From Halieaceae bacterium (GTDB lineage: Bacteria > Pseudomonadota > Gammaproteobacteria > Pseudomonadales > Halieaceae), in NCBI GenBank assembly GCA_902520195.1, contig CABYND010000014.1, positions 1-49,123 on the forward strand: a DNA stretch of 49,123 nucleotides, in the 5' to 3' direction. The translations under genes and the position numbers were made by a program. The notes beneath the pieces were generated by a model. That model was not told the origin of the DNA and searched no databases. It saw only the letters and a list, made by a program, of their open reading frames with translations. This document shows, piece after piece, positions 35,363-44,074 of the stretch. Position 1 is the stretch's first letter. Every line of letters starts with the position of its first letter.

Positions 35363-36157
35363 ATGAGTCAGTTTGCAGCGCACACCGCGGTGTCACCACA
35401 GGGGGATTCGCTGTGGCAGGCGGAGGTCCATCGGGGATGGCGGATTGGCTCGGTGGCTAATGGCGGCTATGTGCTGGCGCTGGTGGGCCGCACCTTGGCT
35501 GAAGCGCTGAATCAGCCCGACCCCTTGAGCATCAATGCGTTTTATCTGGCGCCGGTGGCGTTGGGGGAGGTCGAGGTGGCGGTTGAGTCGCTTTCGGAGA
35601 CCCGCAGCACTCACTTTGCCAGTGCTGATCTTCTGCAGGAGGGCGAGCTCAAGCTGCGCGCCACCGCGGCCTATACCGACCTCGACAAGCTAAAGGGGCC
35701 CGATTGGACCAATGTCACCCCACCCGATGTGCCAAGCATGGAAGACGTAGAGGCCCCGGCGATGTCTCATCTGGAGATACACCAAAGCGTCGATATGCGC
35801 ATGGTGCAGGGCGCGGAGGTGTTCACCGAGGGAAAGATCACCGGTACCGGTGAGTTCATTGCCCGGCTTGCACACAAAGACGGTGCGGCACCGGGGCCGA
35901 TTGATCTCCTGATGTTTGCCGACATGATGCCGCCACCCATATTTACGCTTTACGGCGCCTATGGATGGGTACCGACGGTGGAGCTCACCGTGCAGGTGCG
36001 GCGCAAGCCCGCGCCGGGCCCGCTGCTTGCGCGGCACATTACGCGCCAAGTGACCCGCGGTGTCGCCGAAACCGATACCGAGATCTGGGATGTGAATGGC
36101 GATCTGGCCGCGATGGCCCGGCAAACCTACAAGGTGCGGATGCCGAAGGCTGACTGA
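35363..36157 (+). CDS. Acyl-CoA thioesterase-like double-hotdog protein
   Basis: A 264-residue cytoplasmic protein of the TesB-like thioesterase family. WRIGSVANGGYVLALVGRTL near the N-terminus (26-45) is the family opening. ETRSTHFASADLLQEGEL and VELTVQVRRKPAPG mark the two hotdog halves. It likely hydrolyses acyl-CoA esters; the chain specificity is unknown. A good ribosome site AAAAGGAG precedes the ATG. It is divergent from the envelope cluster and ends 10 bases from convergent ggt. Confidence 0.85.
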   Translation: MSQFAAHTAVSPQGDSLWQAEVHRGWRIGSVANGGYVLALVGRTLAEALNQPDPLSINAFYLAPVALGEVEVAVESLSETRSTHFASADLLQEGELKLRATAAYTDLDKLKGPDWTNVTPPDVPSMEDVEAPAMSHLEIHQSVDMRMVQGAEVFTEGKITGTGEFIARLAHKDGAAPGPIDLLMFADMMPPPIFTLYGAYGWVPTVELTVQVRRKPAPGPLLARHITRQVTRGVAETDTEIWDVNGDLAAMARQTYKVRMPKAD

Positions 36158-36167
36158 CCAGTGTCCC

Positions 36168-37946
36168 TTATTCGGTGGCCACGTGGCCCCCAGGCCGGCG
36201 CATGTCAGCGAAGCCCTGAATCCACCCCTCATCAATCATGAGCGAATTGGAGCGCCCGATGGTGCGGCGGGTGGGGCTGAGCTGGTGGCCCCATGCCTCT
36301 AATAATCGTTGTGTGTCGGCACTGATGCCGGGTTCGACTAATGTGCGGTCGGGCATCCACTGGTTGTGCACCCGGGGTGCGGCCACCGCGGTGGCGATAT
36401 TCATATCAAACACCATGGCATTCAGGAGTGTTTGCAGCACGGTGGTGATGATCAGTGAGCCGCCCGGACTGCCTGCAGCCAGCCAGGGCTGACCTTCTTT
36501 GAACACCAGCGTGGGGGTCATGGATGAGAGCGGTCGTCTGCCCGGTGCGATGGTGTTGGCCTCGCCCTGCACCAAGCCGTAGGCGTTGGCAGCGCCGGCT
36601 TTGGCGGCGAAATCGTCCATCTCGTTATTGAGCAGGATGCCGGTGCCCGGCACCACGATGTGCGAGCCGAAGCTGAAATTGAGTGTGTAGGTGTTGGCCA
36701 CCACGTTGCCATCGGCATCGGCGACTGAGTAGTGCGTCGTGTCGGAGCTCTCGCTCGGCACTGGGTTACCGGGGCCGATTTCATCCGGAGTCTTGGCCTG
36801 ATTCGCGGTAATTAACCCGCGCCGCTCGGCGGCGTAGTCTTTGCTGATCAAGGCTTCGATGGGAATTACGGTCTGGTCCGGATCGCCGAGGTAGCGGCTG
36901 CGGTCGGCGTAGGCGAGCTTCATGCTCTCGATCACCCGGTGCAGGTAGGCCGCGCTGTTGTGTCCATAGGACTCGAGCGGGTAGGGCTCGAGGATATTAA
37001 GCATCTGCAGAATGTGAATGCCGCCGGAAGAGGGCGGTGCCGCCGAGACGATCTCGAAATCGCGGAAGATGCCACGGACCGGTGGGCGCTCCAGTACGCG
37101 GTAGTTGGCCAGATCCTCTTCGGTGATGAGCCCGTCGTTAGCCGCCATGTCGCCGGCGATCAGTGCGGCGGTCTCGCCGGTATAAAAGCCGCCGGCGCCT
37201 TTGTCGCGAATACGCGTCAGGGTGCGAGCTAAATCAGCTTGTTGAAACAGCGTGCCAGGGGAGGGGGCCGCGTCACCACCTTGCAGGTAAATGCGCTTGG
37301 TTTCCTCGTTTTTGGCGAGGCGCTCAGCCCGGGCGCCCAGGCTCATGTGCAAAGCCACCGGTGTATTGAAGCCTTTTTTGGCGAGATCGATCGCCGGTTG
37401 AATCACTTCCTTTAATGACAGCTTGCCGTAGCGCTCCTGCGCATGGACGAGACCCGCCACCGTGCCCGGTACCCCGGCCGCCTGATGAGAGAAGTAAGCC
37501 TTGGCCTGATCGACCGAGCCATCTTCTCTCAAGAACATGTCGCGGGTTGCGGCCGCCGGAGCTGTCTCGCGGTAGTCGATAAAAATCTGCTCGCCGGTCT
37601 CGGCGAGGTGAATCAGCATAAAGCCGCCGCCGCCAATATTGCCCGCCCGAGGGAGGGTGACCGCCAGCGCAAACCCTGTTGCCACTGCCGCATCAACCGC
37701 ATTGCCGCCCTGCTTCAGCATGTTTAGGCCGATCTCGCCCGCCAGCTTCTCTGGGCTCACCACCATCCCCGCACGACCATAGGCGGGCAGGTAGCGGTTC
37801 TGATAATCGATGATGGGTGCGTCTGCCGCGGGCATCGGCGGCAGCGTGCTCTGGGCACTTCCCAGAGGGACGTTGCCCAAGGTGACCGCCAGACAAAAAG
37901 CGAGAAGCGGGGGAGTGAAGCGAGTGATAATAGCGTTGGCCAACAT
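36168..37946 (-). CDS. ggt: Gamma-glutamyltransferase
   Basis: Periplasmic Ntn-hydrolase that cleaves glutathione and transfers the gamma-glutamyl group. The 592-residue precursor has a signal peptide (about 1-32) and the autocleavage site at TTHYSVADADG, where T403 becomes the nucleophile of the small subunit. GNIGGGGFMLIH, SSGGIHILQMLN and the lid-region GILLNNEMDDF are typical. The gene is monocistronic, divergent from pdxH and convergent with the thioesterase. Confidence 0.96.
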   Translation of the reverse strand: MLANAIITRFTPPLLAFCLAVTLGNVPLGSAQSTLPPMPAADAPIIDYQNRYLPAYGRAGMVVSPEKLAGEIGLNMLKQGGNAVDAAVATGFALAVTLPRAGNIGGGGFMLIHLAETGEQIFIDYRETAPAAATRDMFLREDGSVDQAKAYFSHQAAGVPGTVAGLVHAQERYGKLSLKEVIQPAIDLAKKGFNTPVALHMSLGARAERLAKNEETKRIYLQGGDAAPSPGTLFQQADLARTLTRIRDKGAGGFYTGETAALIAGDMAANDGLITEEDLANYRVLERPPVRGIFRDFEIVSAAPPSSGGIHILQMLNILEPYPLESYGHNSAAYLHRVIESMKLAYADRSRYLGDPDQTVIPIEALISKDYAAERRGLITANQAKTPDEIGPGNPVPSESSDTTHYSVADADGNVVANTYTLNFSFGSHIVVPGTGILLNNEMDDFAAKAGAANAYGLVQGEANTIAPGRRPLSSMTPTLVFKEGQPWLAAGSPGGSLIITTVLQTLLNAMVFDMNIATAVAAPRVHNQWMPDRTLVEPGISADTQRLLEAWGHQLSPTRRTIGRSNSLMIDEGWIQGFADMRRPGGHVATE

Positions 37947-38101
37947 GGTGTTTCCTGAGTCCTGAGCCCTGTGCGGCAGTGGGTGACTGCGGGTTATACG
38001 GTGAGCGCGCCCAAAAGGTGCGTGAGGCTACCACAAGCTTTGGTCTCAAGTGCAGACACCTGCGCTACACTTCCTCCGGTGATTTGACCCTTTGAGATGT
38101 G

Positions 38102-38740
38102 ATGCGTTTTAGCGACCACAGACGGCAGTACACGTTAGGCGGCTTGCGTCGCGCGGACCTCGCGGAGGATCCGGTGGCGCAGTTTGTGGTGTGGCAGGAT
38201 CAGGCCATTGCGGCGGGCCTGGCGGATCCAACGGCCTGCGTACTGGCTACGCTGCAACCCGATCAGACCGTGCGTCAGCGTATGGTGCTGATGAAGGGTG
38301 TTGATGCGCGCGGTCTCGTGTTTTACACCAACTATCAGAGCGGCAAAGCGGCGGCGCTCGCTGAGTGGGATCAAGCCTCGATGCTGTTCCCCTGGAATGA
38401 ACTCGACCGGCAGGTATCGGTGAGCGGAGCAGTTGAGCGCGCCAGCGAGGAAGAGTCCGACGCCTACTTTGCCTCGCGCCCCCGCGATAGCCAGTTGGGG
38501 GCCTGGGCTTCGGCGCAGAGTCAGGGGATAGAGAATCGCGAGGCGCTGATGCAGCAGCTGGCGGATGTCAGTGCCCGCTTTGCTGATGGTGAGATTCCCC
38601 GGCCCTCGCACTGGGGCGGCTACCGGTTGATACCTGTGAGCTGGGAGTTCTGGCAGGGCGGTGAGAACCGGCTGCACGACCGATTTCGTTACACCCGCAG
38701 CGATGACGGCGACTGGCAAGTACTGCGGCTACAGCCCTAA
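38102..38740 (+). CDS. pdxH: Pyridoxamine 5'-phosphate oxidase
   Basis: FMN enzyme that makes pyridoxal 5'-phosphate from PNP or PMP. It has 212 residues with the family order VWQDQAIAAGLADPTACVLA, VRQRMVLMKGVDARGLVFYT, NYQSGKAAAL, RQVSVSGAVER, YFASRPRDSQLGAWAS and, at the C-terminus, SWEFWQGGENRLHDRFRY (substrate and FMN contacts). A GTG directly before the ATG is also possible (38099). The ATG at 38102 has GAG five bases upstream. It ends 14 bases from convergent cinA. Confidence 0.95.
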   Translation: MRFSDHRRQYTLGGLRRADLAEDPVAQFVVWQDQAIAAGLADPTACVLATLQPDQTVRQRMVLMKGVDARGLVFYTNYQSGKAAALAEWDQASMLFPWNELDRQVSVSGAVERASEEESDAYFASRPRDSQLGAWASAQSQGIENREALMQQLADVSARFADGEIPRPSHWGGYRLIPVSWEFWQGGENRLHDRFRYTRSDDGDWQVLRLQP

Positions 38741-38754
38741 GGCTTGTCCAGGCG

Positions 38755-40023
38755 TTAGATAGCCCGACGGCTGAAGTAGTGAGGAAGCTTGGGTAGCCCG
38801 AGGAGCAGGCGCCGAATCAAATCGAGCCCCGCCGCTGCGACCAGTTTTTGAAACATGGCGCGGTCGGTGGGGAGTACGGTTTGCAGCGTATGCATCTCGT
38901 TAGCCGTGCCCCAAGCGAGCCACACGGTGCCCACGGGTTTCTCCTCAGTGCCGCCATCGGGTCCGGCGATGCCCGAGACCGCAACGCCAATATCGGCCCC
39001 AGATCTTTCCAATGCCCCGCTCAACATTTGCCGCACAACGGGCTCGCTCACGGCGCCCTCGGTTTCCAATGTCTGCTTATCGACACCCAAAACTGAGTGT
39101 TTGATCGAGTTGGCATAGGTAATAAAGCCCGCCCCAAATACGGCAGAGGAACCGGGCTCAGCGGTCATCATGGCGGCGATCAGTCCGCCAGTGCAGGATT
39201 CTGCCGTGACCATCTTTTTGCCTTGCTCGCGTAGCACCTGTTGTAGCGCGCCTGCGAGCGTGACGTCGTCCTCGCCGATGATGTGATCGCCAAACAGTCG
39301 TTCCAGCGTTTCGCGGCACTGGTCTACCTCAGGTGACGCTGACCCGGCGGTGAGCTTGATCTCCAACTGCGGCATGCCGGCCCGAAAACCCAGCACAACA
39401 TTATTGGGCCAGGGTTCACTGTCTTCGTCGATTCTCGCTTGGGCGGTGGACTCACCGATGCCAAAGGTTTGCAGCCGGACCCGGTGGCTCTCCCCGCCAC
39501 CAATGGCGGTCACGATCCGTTCACACACCTCGGGCAGCATGGCGCGCAATTCCCCGGGCACGCCGGGGGTCGTCAAAATGAGCGTGCCGCCCACATCCAT
39601 CGCAAACCCAACGGCGCTGCCGCGGGGGTTGTGAATTATGGCGGAGCCCTCGGGGAGCCAGGCCTGCTTCAGGTTGGCGTCGTTAGGTTCGATGCTGCGC
39701 GCCGCGCACCAGTCCCGAACATGCTTGTCGGCCTCGGGGTGGAGTACCAGTTCGACCCCGGCTGCCGCCGCCACCAGCTCGGCCGTCAGGTCATCTTGGG
39801 TGGGACCCAATCCGCCATTCATGATCAGGATGCGCGCCGTGCCCTGGGCGCGTTGCAACGCGGCAACCAGCCGCGCCCCATCGTCCCCCAGGGTCACTTT
39901 CTCTGCGACACCATGGCCAAACGCCGCCAGCGATTGGGCGATCATCGAAGAGTTGCTGTCGACGGTGTCCCCGCTCATCAGCTCGTCACCGGTGAGCAGC
40001 AAATGAATATCGTTATGGGTCAT
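38755..40023 (-). CDS. cinA: CinA-family protein (MoCF-like plus nicotinamide-nucleotide amidase domains)
   Basis: A two-domain protein, 422 residues. The N-terminal MoCF/COG1058 domain (LLTGDELMSGDTVDSNSSMI, MNGGLGPTQDDLTAEL) acts on pyridine nucleotides. The C-terminal CinA/PncC domain (TAESCTGGLIAAMMTAEPGS, GVAVSGIAGPDGGTEEKPVG) deamidates NMN to nicotinate mononucleotide for NAD recycling. The frame is open to 40215, but the first 64 residues are Arg/Pro-rich and unlike the family, so the ATG at 40023 (MTHNDIHLLL) is chosen. It follows the RNB exonuclease on the same strand. Confidence 0.92.
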   Translation of the reverse strand: MTHNDIHLLLTGDELMSGDTVDSNSSMIAQSLAAFGHGVAEKVTLGDDGARLVAALQRAQGTARILIMNGGLGPTQDDLTAELVAAAAGVELVLHPEADKHVRDWCAARSIEPNDANLKQAWLPEGSAIIHNPRGSAVGFAMDVGGTLILTTPGVPGELRAMLPEVCERIVTAIGGGESHRVRLQTFGIGESTAQARIDEDSEPWPNNVVLGFRAGMPQLEIKLTAGSASPEVDQCRETLERLFGDHIIGEDDVTLAGALQQVLREQGKKMVTAESCTGGLIAAMMTAEPGSSAVFGAGFITYANSIKHSVLGVDKQTLETEGAVSEPVVRQMLSGALERSGADIGVAVSGIAGPDGGTEEKPVGTVWLAWGTANEMHTLQTVLPTDRAMFQKLVAAAGLDLIRRLLLGLPKLPHYFSRRAI

Positions 40024-40102
40024 GGGCAATAGGGGTGCCAGAAGAGAGGCGCTGGGTGGGCAGGGTAGCGCGTCTGTCTCATAACAGGCGGGTTCGGATG
40101 CG

Positions 40103-42250
40103 TCACGTGTCTGACGAGGCGCTGTCGGTCTCAGTGTCAGCCGGTGCGTCGGACTCGGTTTCAGCCGGTGCGCCGATCTTTGCCTCGGTCTCCGCGCTCG
40201 GTGCCGCAGCGTCATCCTCTGGCTTGGGCTCTTTAGCGGGTTTCAACCCACAGCCCTCAACCAATGAGAACAAGGCGAGGAAATCGCCCTCTGCGGGCGC
40301 ACCAACAAACGTGACTTCGACGCTCTGCAGCAATTGAAAGCGCCGCGTGGTACTGGTCAGGCTCATCGTCCACTTATCAAAGCTGAACTTTTCTTCCTCA
40401 GGGCGCAGGTCTACCAGACCCCCGAGCCCGTTGTCATCGAGCTTGACGGTAAAGCCCGAGCTGGTGATGTGGCTCACGGTACCTGTGAATTGCGAGCGTC
40501 CCTCGGCCTTCAATTTGTCGAGGTAGCGCGCGGTTAGACGGCGATCTGCCGCCGCCACCGCCTCGCGGCTGCGGCCAATCGCGCGGGTGATCACAGGGAG
40601 CTGATCGACCGGGTAGCGCGTTGTGTTGTCGCCGTCCAGACAGGCACTGATTTGCAAGTGCACAAAGAAGTCGAGCGCCTTGCGCAGCGGTGAAGTGAAG
40701 TTGGTATAGACTTCGGTGGCCAATCCCATATGGGGCCCGGCGGTCTCGCTCAGCACGGCCCGCGACAGGAGCCGGTTGACCATGTCTCGCAGCGGTTGCT
40801 CGTGGGTGGTTTGGCCGAGATCAGCCAGTATCGTGCGATAGCCCGCTACGGTGTCAAGGGGCGTGTCTTTCAATTCGGGGCAGTGCTTCTCCAAAAATGT
40901 TTTTGCTTCCTCACTGCGGTCCTGCCGAAAACCCTGGTGAACGACGAAGGGGCCGGGTGCGCCGGCCTCACTCAGGAAGGTGGCCGCGCACTTGTTCGCG
41001 GCAATCATGCACTCCTCAACCAGATGCTGTGACGCCAGTTTCTCATAGCTGTCTATCTCGGCGATCTGTTTGTCCTCGCCCAGCATCCAGCGGTACTCGC
41101 GTCGCTCTTCCATGACCAGCTCGCGATCCTCGCGCCGCTCACGCAGCGTGCGATACACTTGAACCAGCGCCTCCAGCGGGTTGGCGTGGGCGATCAGGTC
41201 ATCGCTGTTGCCGGTAACGTAGCGATCCACTGCCGCGTAGGCGAGTTTGGCGTGGGAGCGGATGATGGCTTTGTGAAACGCGAAGCTTTCTATCTCCCCT
41301 GATTCAGAGACTTGCATCTGGCACACCAGCGCAGGCCGCGGCGTGTCCTCTGCCAGCGCACACAGCCCCTGGCTGACGGCCTCGGGGAGCATCGGGATCA
41401 CGTCGCCATGGAAGTACACCGAGGTGCCACGCTCTGCGAGGAGGGCAGGCAGGCTCTCCATGTCGGCGAGGTAGGCGGTCGGGTCTGCTACCGCCACCGA
41501 CAGCTGCCAGCCGCTCGTAGTGACTTCGGCATGCAGGGCATCGTCAATATCGACGGTGCGCGCGGCATCAATCGAGACAAAGGGCAATGCGGTGAGATCC
41601 AGACGCGTTGCATCTTTCAGCGGCTGACGCTGGGCTGCGGCATCAACGAGCGGCTGGGCAGTCTTCTCGCTCCATTGCTCGGGCAAGCCCGCACGTGCGG
41701 CGCAGTAGCTGTTCTCGACGCCCGGCGTGGTCTCGTCGCCGAGGCGTTTCAGGATCTTGGCAGAGGGTTTGCCGTCTTTGATCGGGTGCCGTAGCAGTGC
41801 GCAGGAAACGAGGTCGCCCGGCGCCACGCCGTTGCGAGCGTGAGGCGGAATAAACAGCCAGCGGGAGAGTCCTGCGAGGTCTGGCACCACAAAAATGGCC
41901 TTGCCCTTTTGCACGATATGGCCCACGAATTCATCGAGCCCGGCTTCGATCAGACGTTCGATTTCGGCAACCGTGCGCCCCGGTTTGTCCTGCTTGCCCT
42001 TGACCGGTTTGGCGGGGCGGATGCAAATGGTAACTTTATCCCCGGGGAGGGCTTTTAGCATTTCATCCGGCGGGATGAAGATTTCACGCCCATCGTCCGT
42101 CACCGCGAATCCATAGCGGTGCTGTGTGCCTTTAACGGTCGCGTTGACGTGCTCATTTTGCGCTTCGAGTTCTTCCCGAAGGCCCTTGAGCTGCGCCATC
42201 GCATTGCGATCGAGCATGGCCGGTGTTGGCTCCTGAGGGTGTTTTCTCAT
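40103..42250 (-). CDS. RNase II/RNase R-family 3'-5' exoribonuclease
   Basis: A 715-residue processive exoribonuclease. An N-terminal cold-shock-like domain (GFAVTDDGREIFIPPDE) precedes the RNB catalytic domain. The metal-binding motif SIDAARTVDIDDALHAE lies near residues 222-238, with HMGLATEVYTNFTSPLRKAL further on as the RNA channel signature. An S1 domain follows (FTGTVSHITSSGFTVKLDDN). The last about 45 residues are a disordered Ala/Glu/Thr/Asp-rich acidic tail, unlike the basic tail of E. coli RNase R. Size and layout lie between RNase II and RNase R, so no symbol is given. It is divergent from phoH. Confidence 0.93.
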   Translation of the reverse strand: MRKHPQEPTPAMLDRNAMAQLKGLREELEAQNEHVNATVKGTQHRYGFAVTDDGREIFIPPDEMLKALPGDKVTICIRPAKPVKGKQDKPGRTVAEIERLIEAGLDEFVGHIVQKGKAIFVVPDLAGLSRWLFIPPHARNGVAPGDLVSCALLRHPIKDGKPSAKILKRLGDETTPGVENSYCAARAGLPEQWSEKTAQPLVDAAAQRQPLKDATRLDLTALPFVSIDAARTVDIDDALHAEVTTSGWQLSVAVADPTAYLADMESLPALLAERGTSVYFHGDVIPMLPEAVSQGLCALAEDTPRPALVCQMQVSESGEIESFAFHKAIIRSHAKLAYAAVDRYVTGNSDDLIAHANPLEALVQVYRTLRERREDRELVMEERREYRWMLGEDKQIAEIDSYEKLASQHLVEECMIAANKCAATFLSEAGAPGPFVVHQGFRQDRSEEAKTFLEKHCPELKDTPLDTVAGYRTILADLGQTTHEQPLRDMVNRLLSRAVLSETAGPHMGLATEVYTNFTSPLRKALDFFVHLQISACLDGDNTTRYPVDQLPVITRAIGRSREAVAAADRRLTARYLDKLKAEGRSQFTGTVSHITSSGFTVKLDDNGLGGLVDLRPEEEKFSFDKWTMSLTSTTRRFQLLQSVEVTFVGAPAEGDFLALFSLVEGCGLKPAKEPKPEDDAAAPSAETEAKIGAPAETESDAPADTETDSASSDT

Positions 42251-42357
42251 CCCACTGTTTGCACCTAAAGGGTGCGTCAGTGAGCTGTGGAGCGATGCTA
42301 TCGAACTTCTGGGTCGCTGTCAGGGCAAAGCGGAAGCGTGTTTTTTGCTCAGAGTCG

Positions 42358-42386
42358 TTGACAGGGCGGTAGCGGGTCGGTTTACT
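42358..42386 (+). promoter_or_regulatory. Sigma-70-like promoter upstream of phoH
   Basis: A perfect -35 TTGACA (42358-42363), exactly 17 bases, then TTTACT (42381-42386) as a moderate -10. It sits in the 348-base gap between the divergent RNB exonuclease and phoH genes and would give a leader of about 205 bases before phoH. I see no riboswitch motif or credible gene in the rest of the gap (42251-42598). Confidence 0.5.
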
Positions 42387-42598
42387 GACGGCGTCCGAAA
42401 TGTGGAGAGTAGGTCACCGTCTGTGCCGATCCGAGCGGGTCATTCAACACCGCGTCAGCAGACCGCTTCAAGCGCCATCGAGGCGCGACGGACTTCTCAC
42501 CCCAAAATTTTGCTTACACTGCCTCAAGCTGGGCGCGACGTGATGCCGCACTCGCGGAGCGCCCTTCTGCTTGTTTTGCCCTTTGAAGAGGAACCTTT

Positions 42599-43630
42599 AT
42601 GTCGCTGACTGCAGCCGAGACCCACGAAGTAACTCAGCTCGAACCTGCACACCGGAAGATCTACGTCTTGGACACCAATGTGCTGCTGCATGACCCGACC
42701 GCAATCACTGCCTTTGCCGAGCATCAGGTGGTGATCCCGATGACCGTCCTTGAGGAGCTCGATCACATCAAGGACCGGCGTGATAAAAGCGTGAGCCGCG
42801 AGGCGCGGATTGCCATTCAACTGATCGACAAAATTGTTGGCAGCGCCTCACCCCAGGAAATCCAGAAAGGCGTCGAGATTCCGGGATCCAATCTCGATGA
42901 GAACCGGCTTGGTGCCTTGGCCATCTTTCCTGATCAGCTGATTGCTGACGATGCCGAAGTGCCGTTCCTCAACACTAACGAGGACCACGCCAATGACAAT
43001 CGTATTATCAATGTGGCGCTCCGCCTCAGCGCCGATCACTCGGACGCGTTTGTCTGTCTGGTCACGAAAGACATCAATATGCGCATCAAGGCCAAGGGCT
43101 CGGGGCTCGAACACGTCGAGGATTATCGTCACGACCGCGTGCTCGATGACATCGATCTGCTGTCGACAGGCTATGAGTGTTTCTCCGGGAACTTCTGGTC
43201 CAGCATCGAGCAGGTGGATACCGTTCGCGAGGAGAATCTGACGCTCCATCGCATTCCCCGCGCTGAATTACCCGACGCCTACCCCAACCAGTTTGTGTAC
43301 GACGAGCAGGAGTTCATCGCCTACGTCGATCACGTCGACGACGACTACGTCTACCTCGCGGTAGACAGCCGCGACCACCTGATGAACCAGCGCTTTTGGG
43401 GTTTGTCGCCGCGTAACTTTGAGCAGGCGATGGCGATGCGATTACTCGACAGTGAAGACGTTGATATGACGGTCCTCACCGGACCGGCGGGTTCTGGTAA
43501 GACCCTGCTGGCGCTCGCCTATGGCCTGCACGCCATTCTAGAGCAGCGCAAATACAGCAAGCTCATCGTGGCGCGATCGACGCCGCCGATTGCCGAGGAG
43601 ATCGGTTTCTTACCCGGTACGGAAGAGTAA
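42599..43630 (+). CDS. phoH: PhoH-family protein, 5' part of a gene split by an in-frame stop
   Basis: Encodes 343 residues: a PIN nuclease-like domain (IYVLDTNVLLHDP, D25 as first acid) followed by the first half of the PhoH P-loop ATPase with Walker A GPAGSGKT (295-302) and ARSTPPIAEEIGFLPGTEE. The family consensus continues directly with EKMAPWL, but here codon 344 is TAA (43628-43630). The next codons are AAA ATG GCG CCC TGG in the same frame, so the match resumes without loss of a base. One G-to-T change in GAA would explain it. Ribosome site GAGG lies seven bases before the ATG. Intact, the protein would have 479 residues. Confidence 0.85.
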   Translation: MSLTAAETHEVTQLEPAHRKIYVLDTNVLLHDPTAITAFAEHQVVIPMTVLEELDHIKDRRDKSVSREARIAIQLIDKIVGSASPQEIQKGVEIPGSNLDENRLGALAIFPDQLIADDAEVPFLNTNEDHANDNRIINVALRLSADHSDAFVCLVTKDINMRIKAKGSGLEHVEDYRHDRVLDDIDLLSTGYECFSGNFWSSIEQVDTVREENLTLHRIPRAELPDAYPNQFVYDEQEFIAYVDHVDDDYVYLAVDSRDHLMNQRFWGLSPRNFEQAMAMRLLDSEDVDMTVLTGPAGSGKTLLALAYGLHAILEQRKYSKLIVARSTPPIAEEIGFLPGTEE

Positions 43631-43633
43631 AAA

Positions 43634-44038
43634 ATGGCGCCCTGGTTGGCGGCCTTCGACGATAACCTCGAGATTCTTCACGGCGCCGATGAGTGCTCTA
43701 ACGGCAGCATCGAGTACGTGAAGGAACGTGCCAACATTCAGTTCAAGTCGCTGAACTTTATGCGGGGACGCTCATTTAACGGTGCCTACATCGTGATCGA
43801 TGAGGCGCAGGGCCTGACCCAGTTCCAGCTGAAATCGATCATTAGTCGCGTGGGGGCAGATTCCAAGCTGGTGGTACTGGGCAATTTGGCGCAGATCGAT
43901 AACAAGTACATCTCGCCGCTGACCTCAGGGCTGACCTATCTTGTAGAGAAGCTCAAGCATTACCCTCATGCCGGCGTGATGCACGTCAACGGCATTGTGC
44001 GATCACGCCTGGCGGCGTTCGCGGAAGAGAATCTGTAG
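43634..44038 (+). CDS. phoH: PhoH-family protein, 3' part of the split gene
   Basis: A 134-residue continuation in the same frame as the preceding part. It starts at MAPWLAAFDDNLEILHG and holds the second half of the PhoH ATPase: the Walker B segment AYIVIDEAQGLTQFQLKSII, the sensor region LVVLGNLAQIDNKYISP, and the end GIVRSRLAAFAEENL. Alone it lacks the nucleotide-binding P loop and cannot be active by itself. Reinitiation at the ATG four bases after the stop could make both halves, and complementation is conceivable. A nonsense mutation, sequencing error or pseudogene is simpler. Confidence 0.8.
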   Translation: MAPWLAAFDDNLEILHGADECSNGSIEYVKERANIQFKSLNFMRGRSFNGAYIVIDEAQGLTQFQLKSIISRVGADSKLVVLGNLAQIDNKYISPLTSGLTYLVEKLKHYPHAGVMHVNGIVRSRLAAFAEENL

Positions 44039-44074
44039 CGGTAAAACGATGCTCTTGAAGGAGCGCGCCAGGCC

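Noticed and set aside
35226-35399. N-terminal extension of the TonB-CTD protein from the ATG at 35399.
   Set aside because: It would overlap the divergent thioesterase start, cover the promoter-like site and bury the signal peptide at residue 60.
40024-40215. 64-residue Arg/Pro-rich N-terminal extension of CinA.
   Set aside because: Not part of the family; the ATG at 40023 begins the conserved domain.
42345-42608. An 87-codon plus-strand frame in the gap before phoH.
   Set aside because: It includes the likely promoter and the phoH ribosome site, overlaps the phoH start and has no recognisable protein features.
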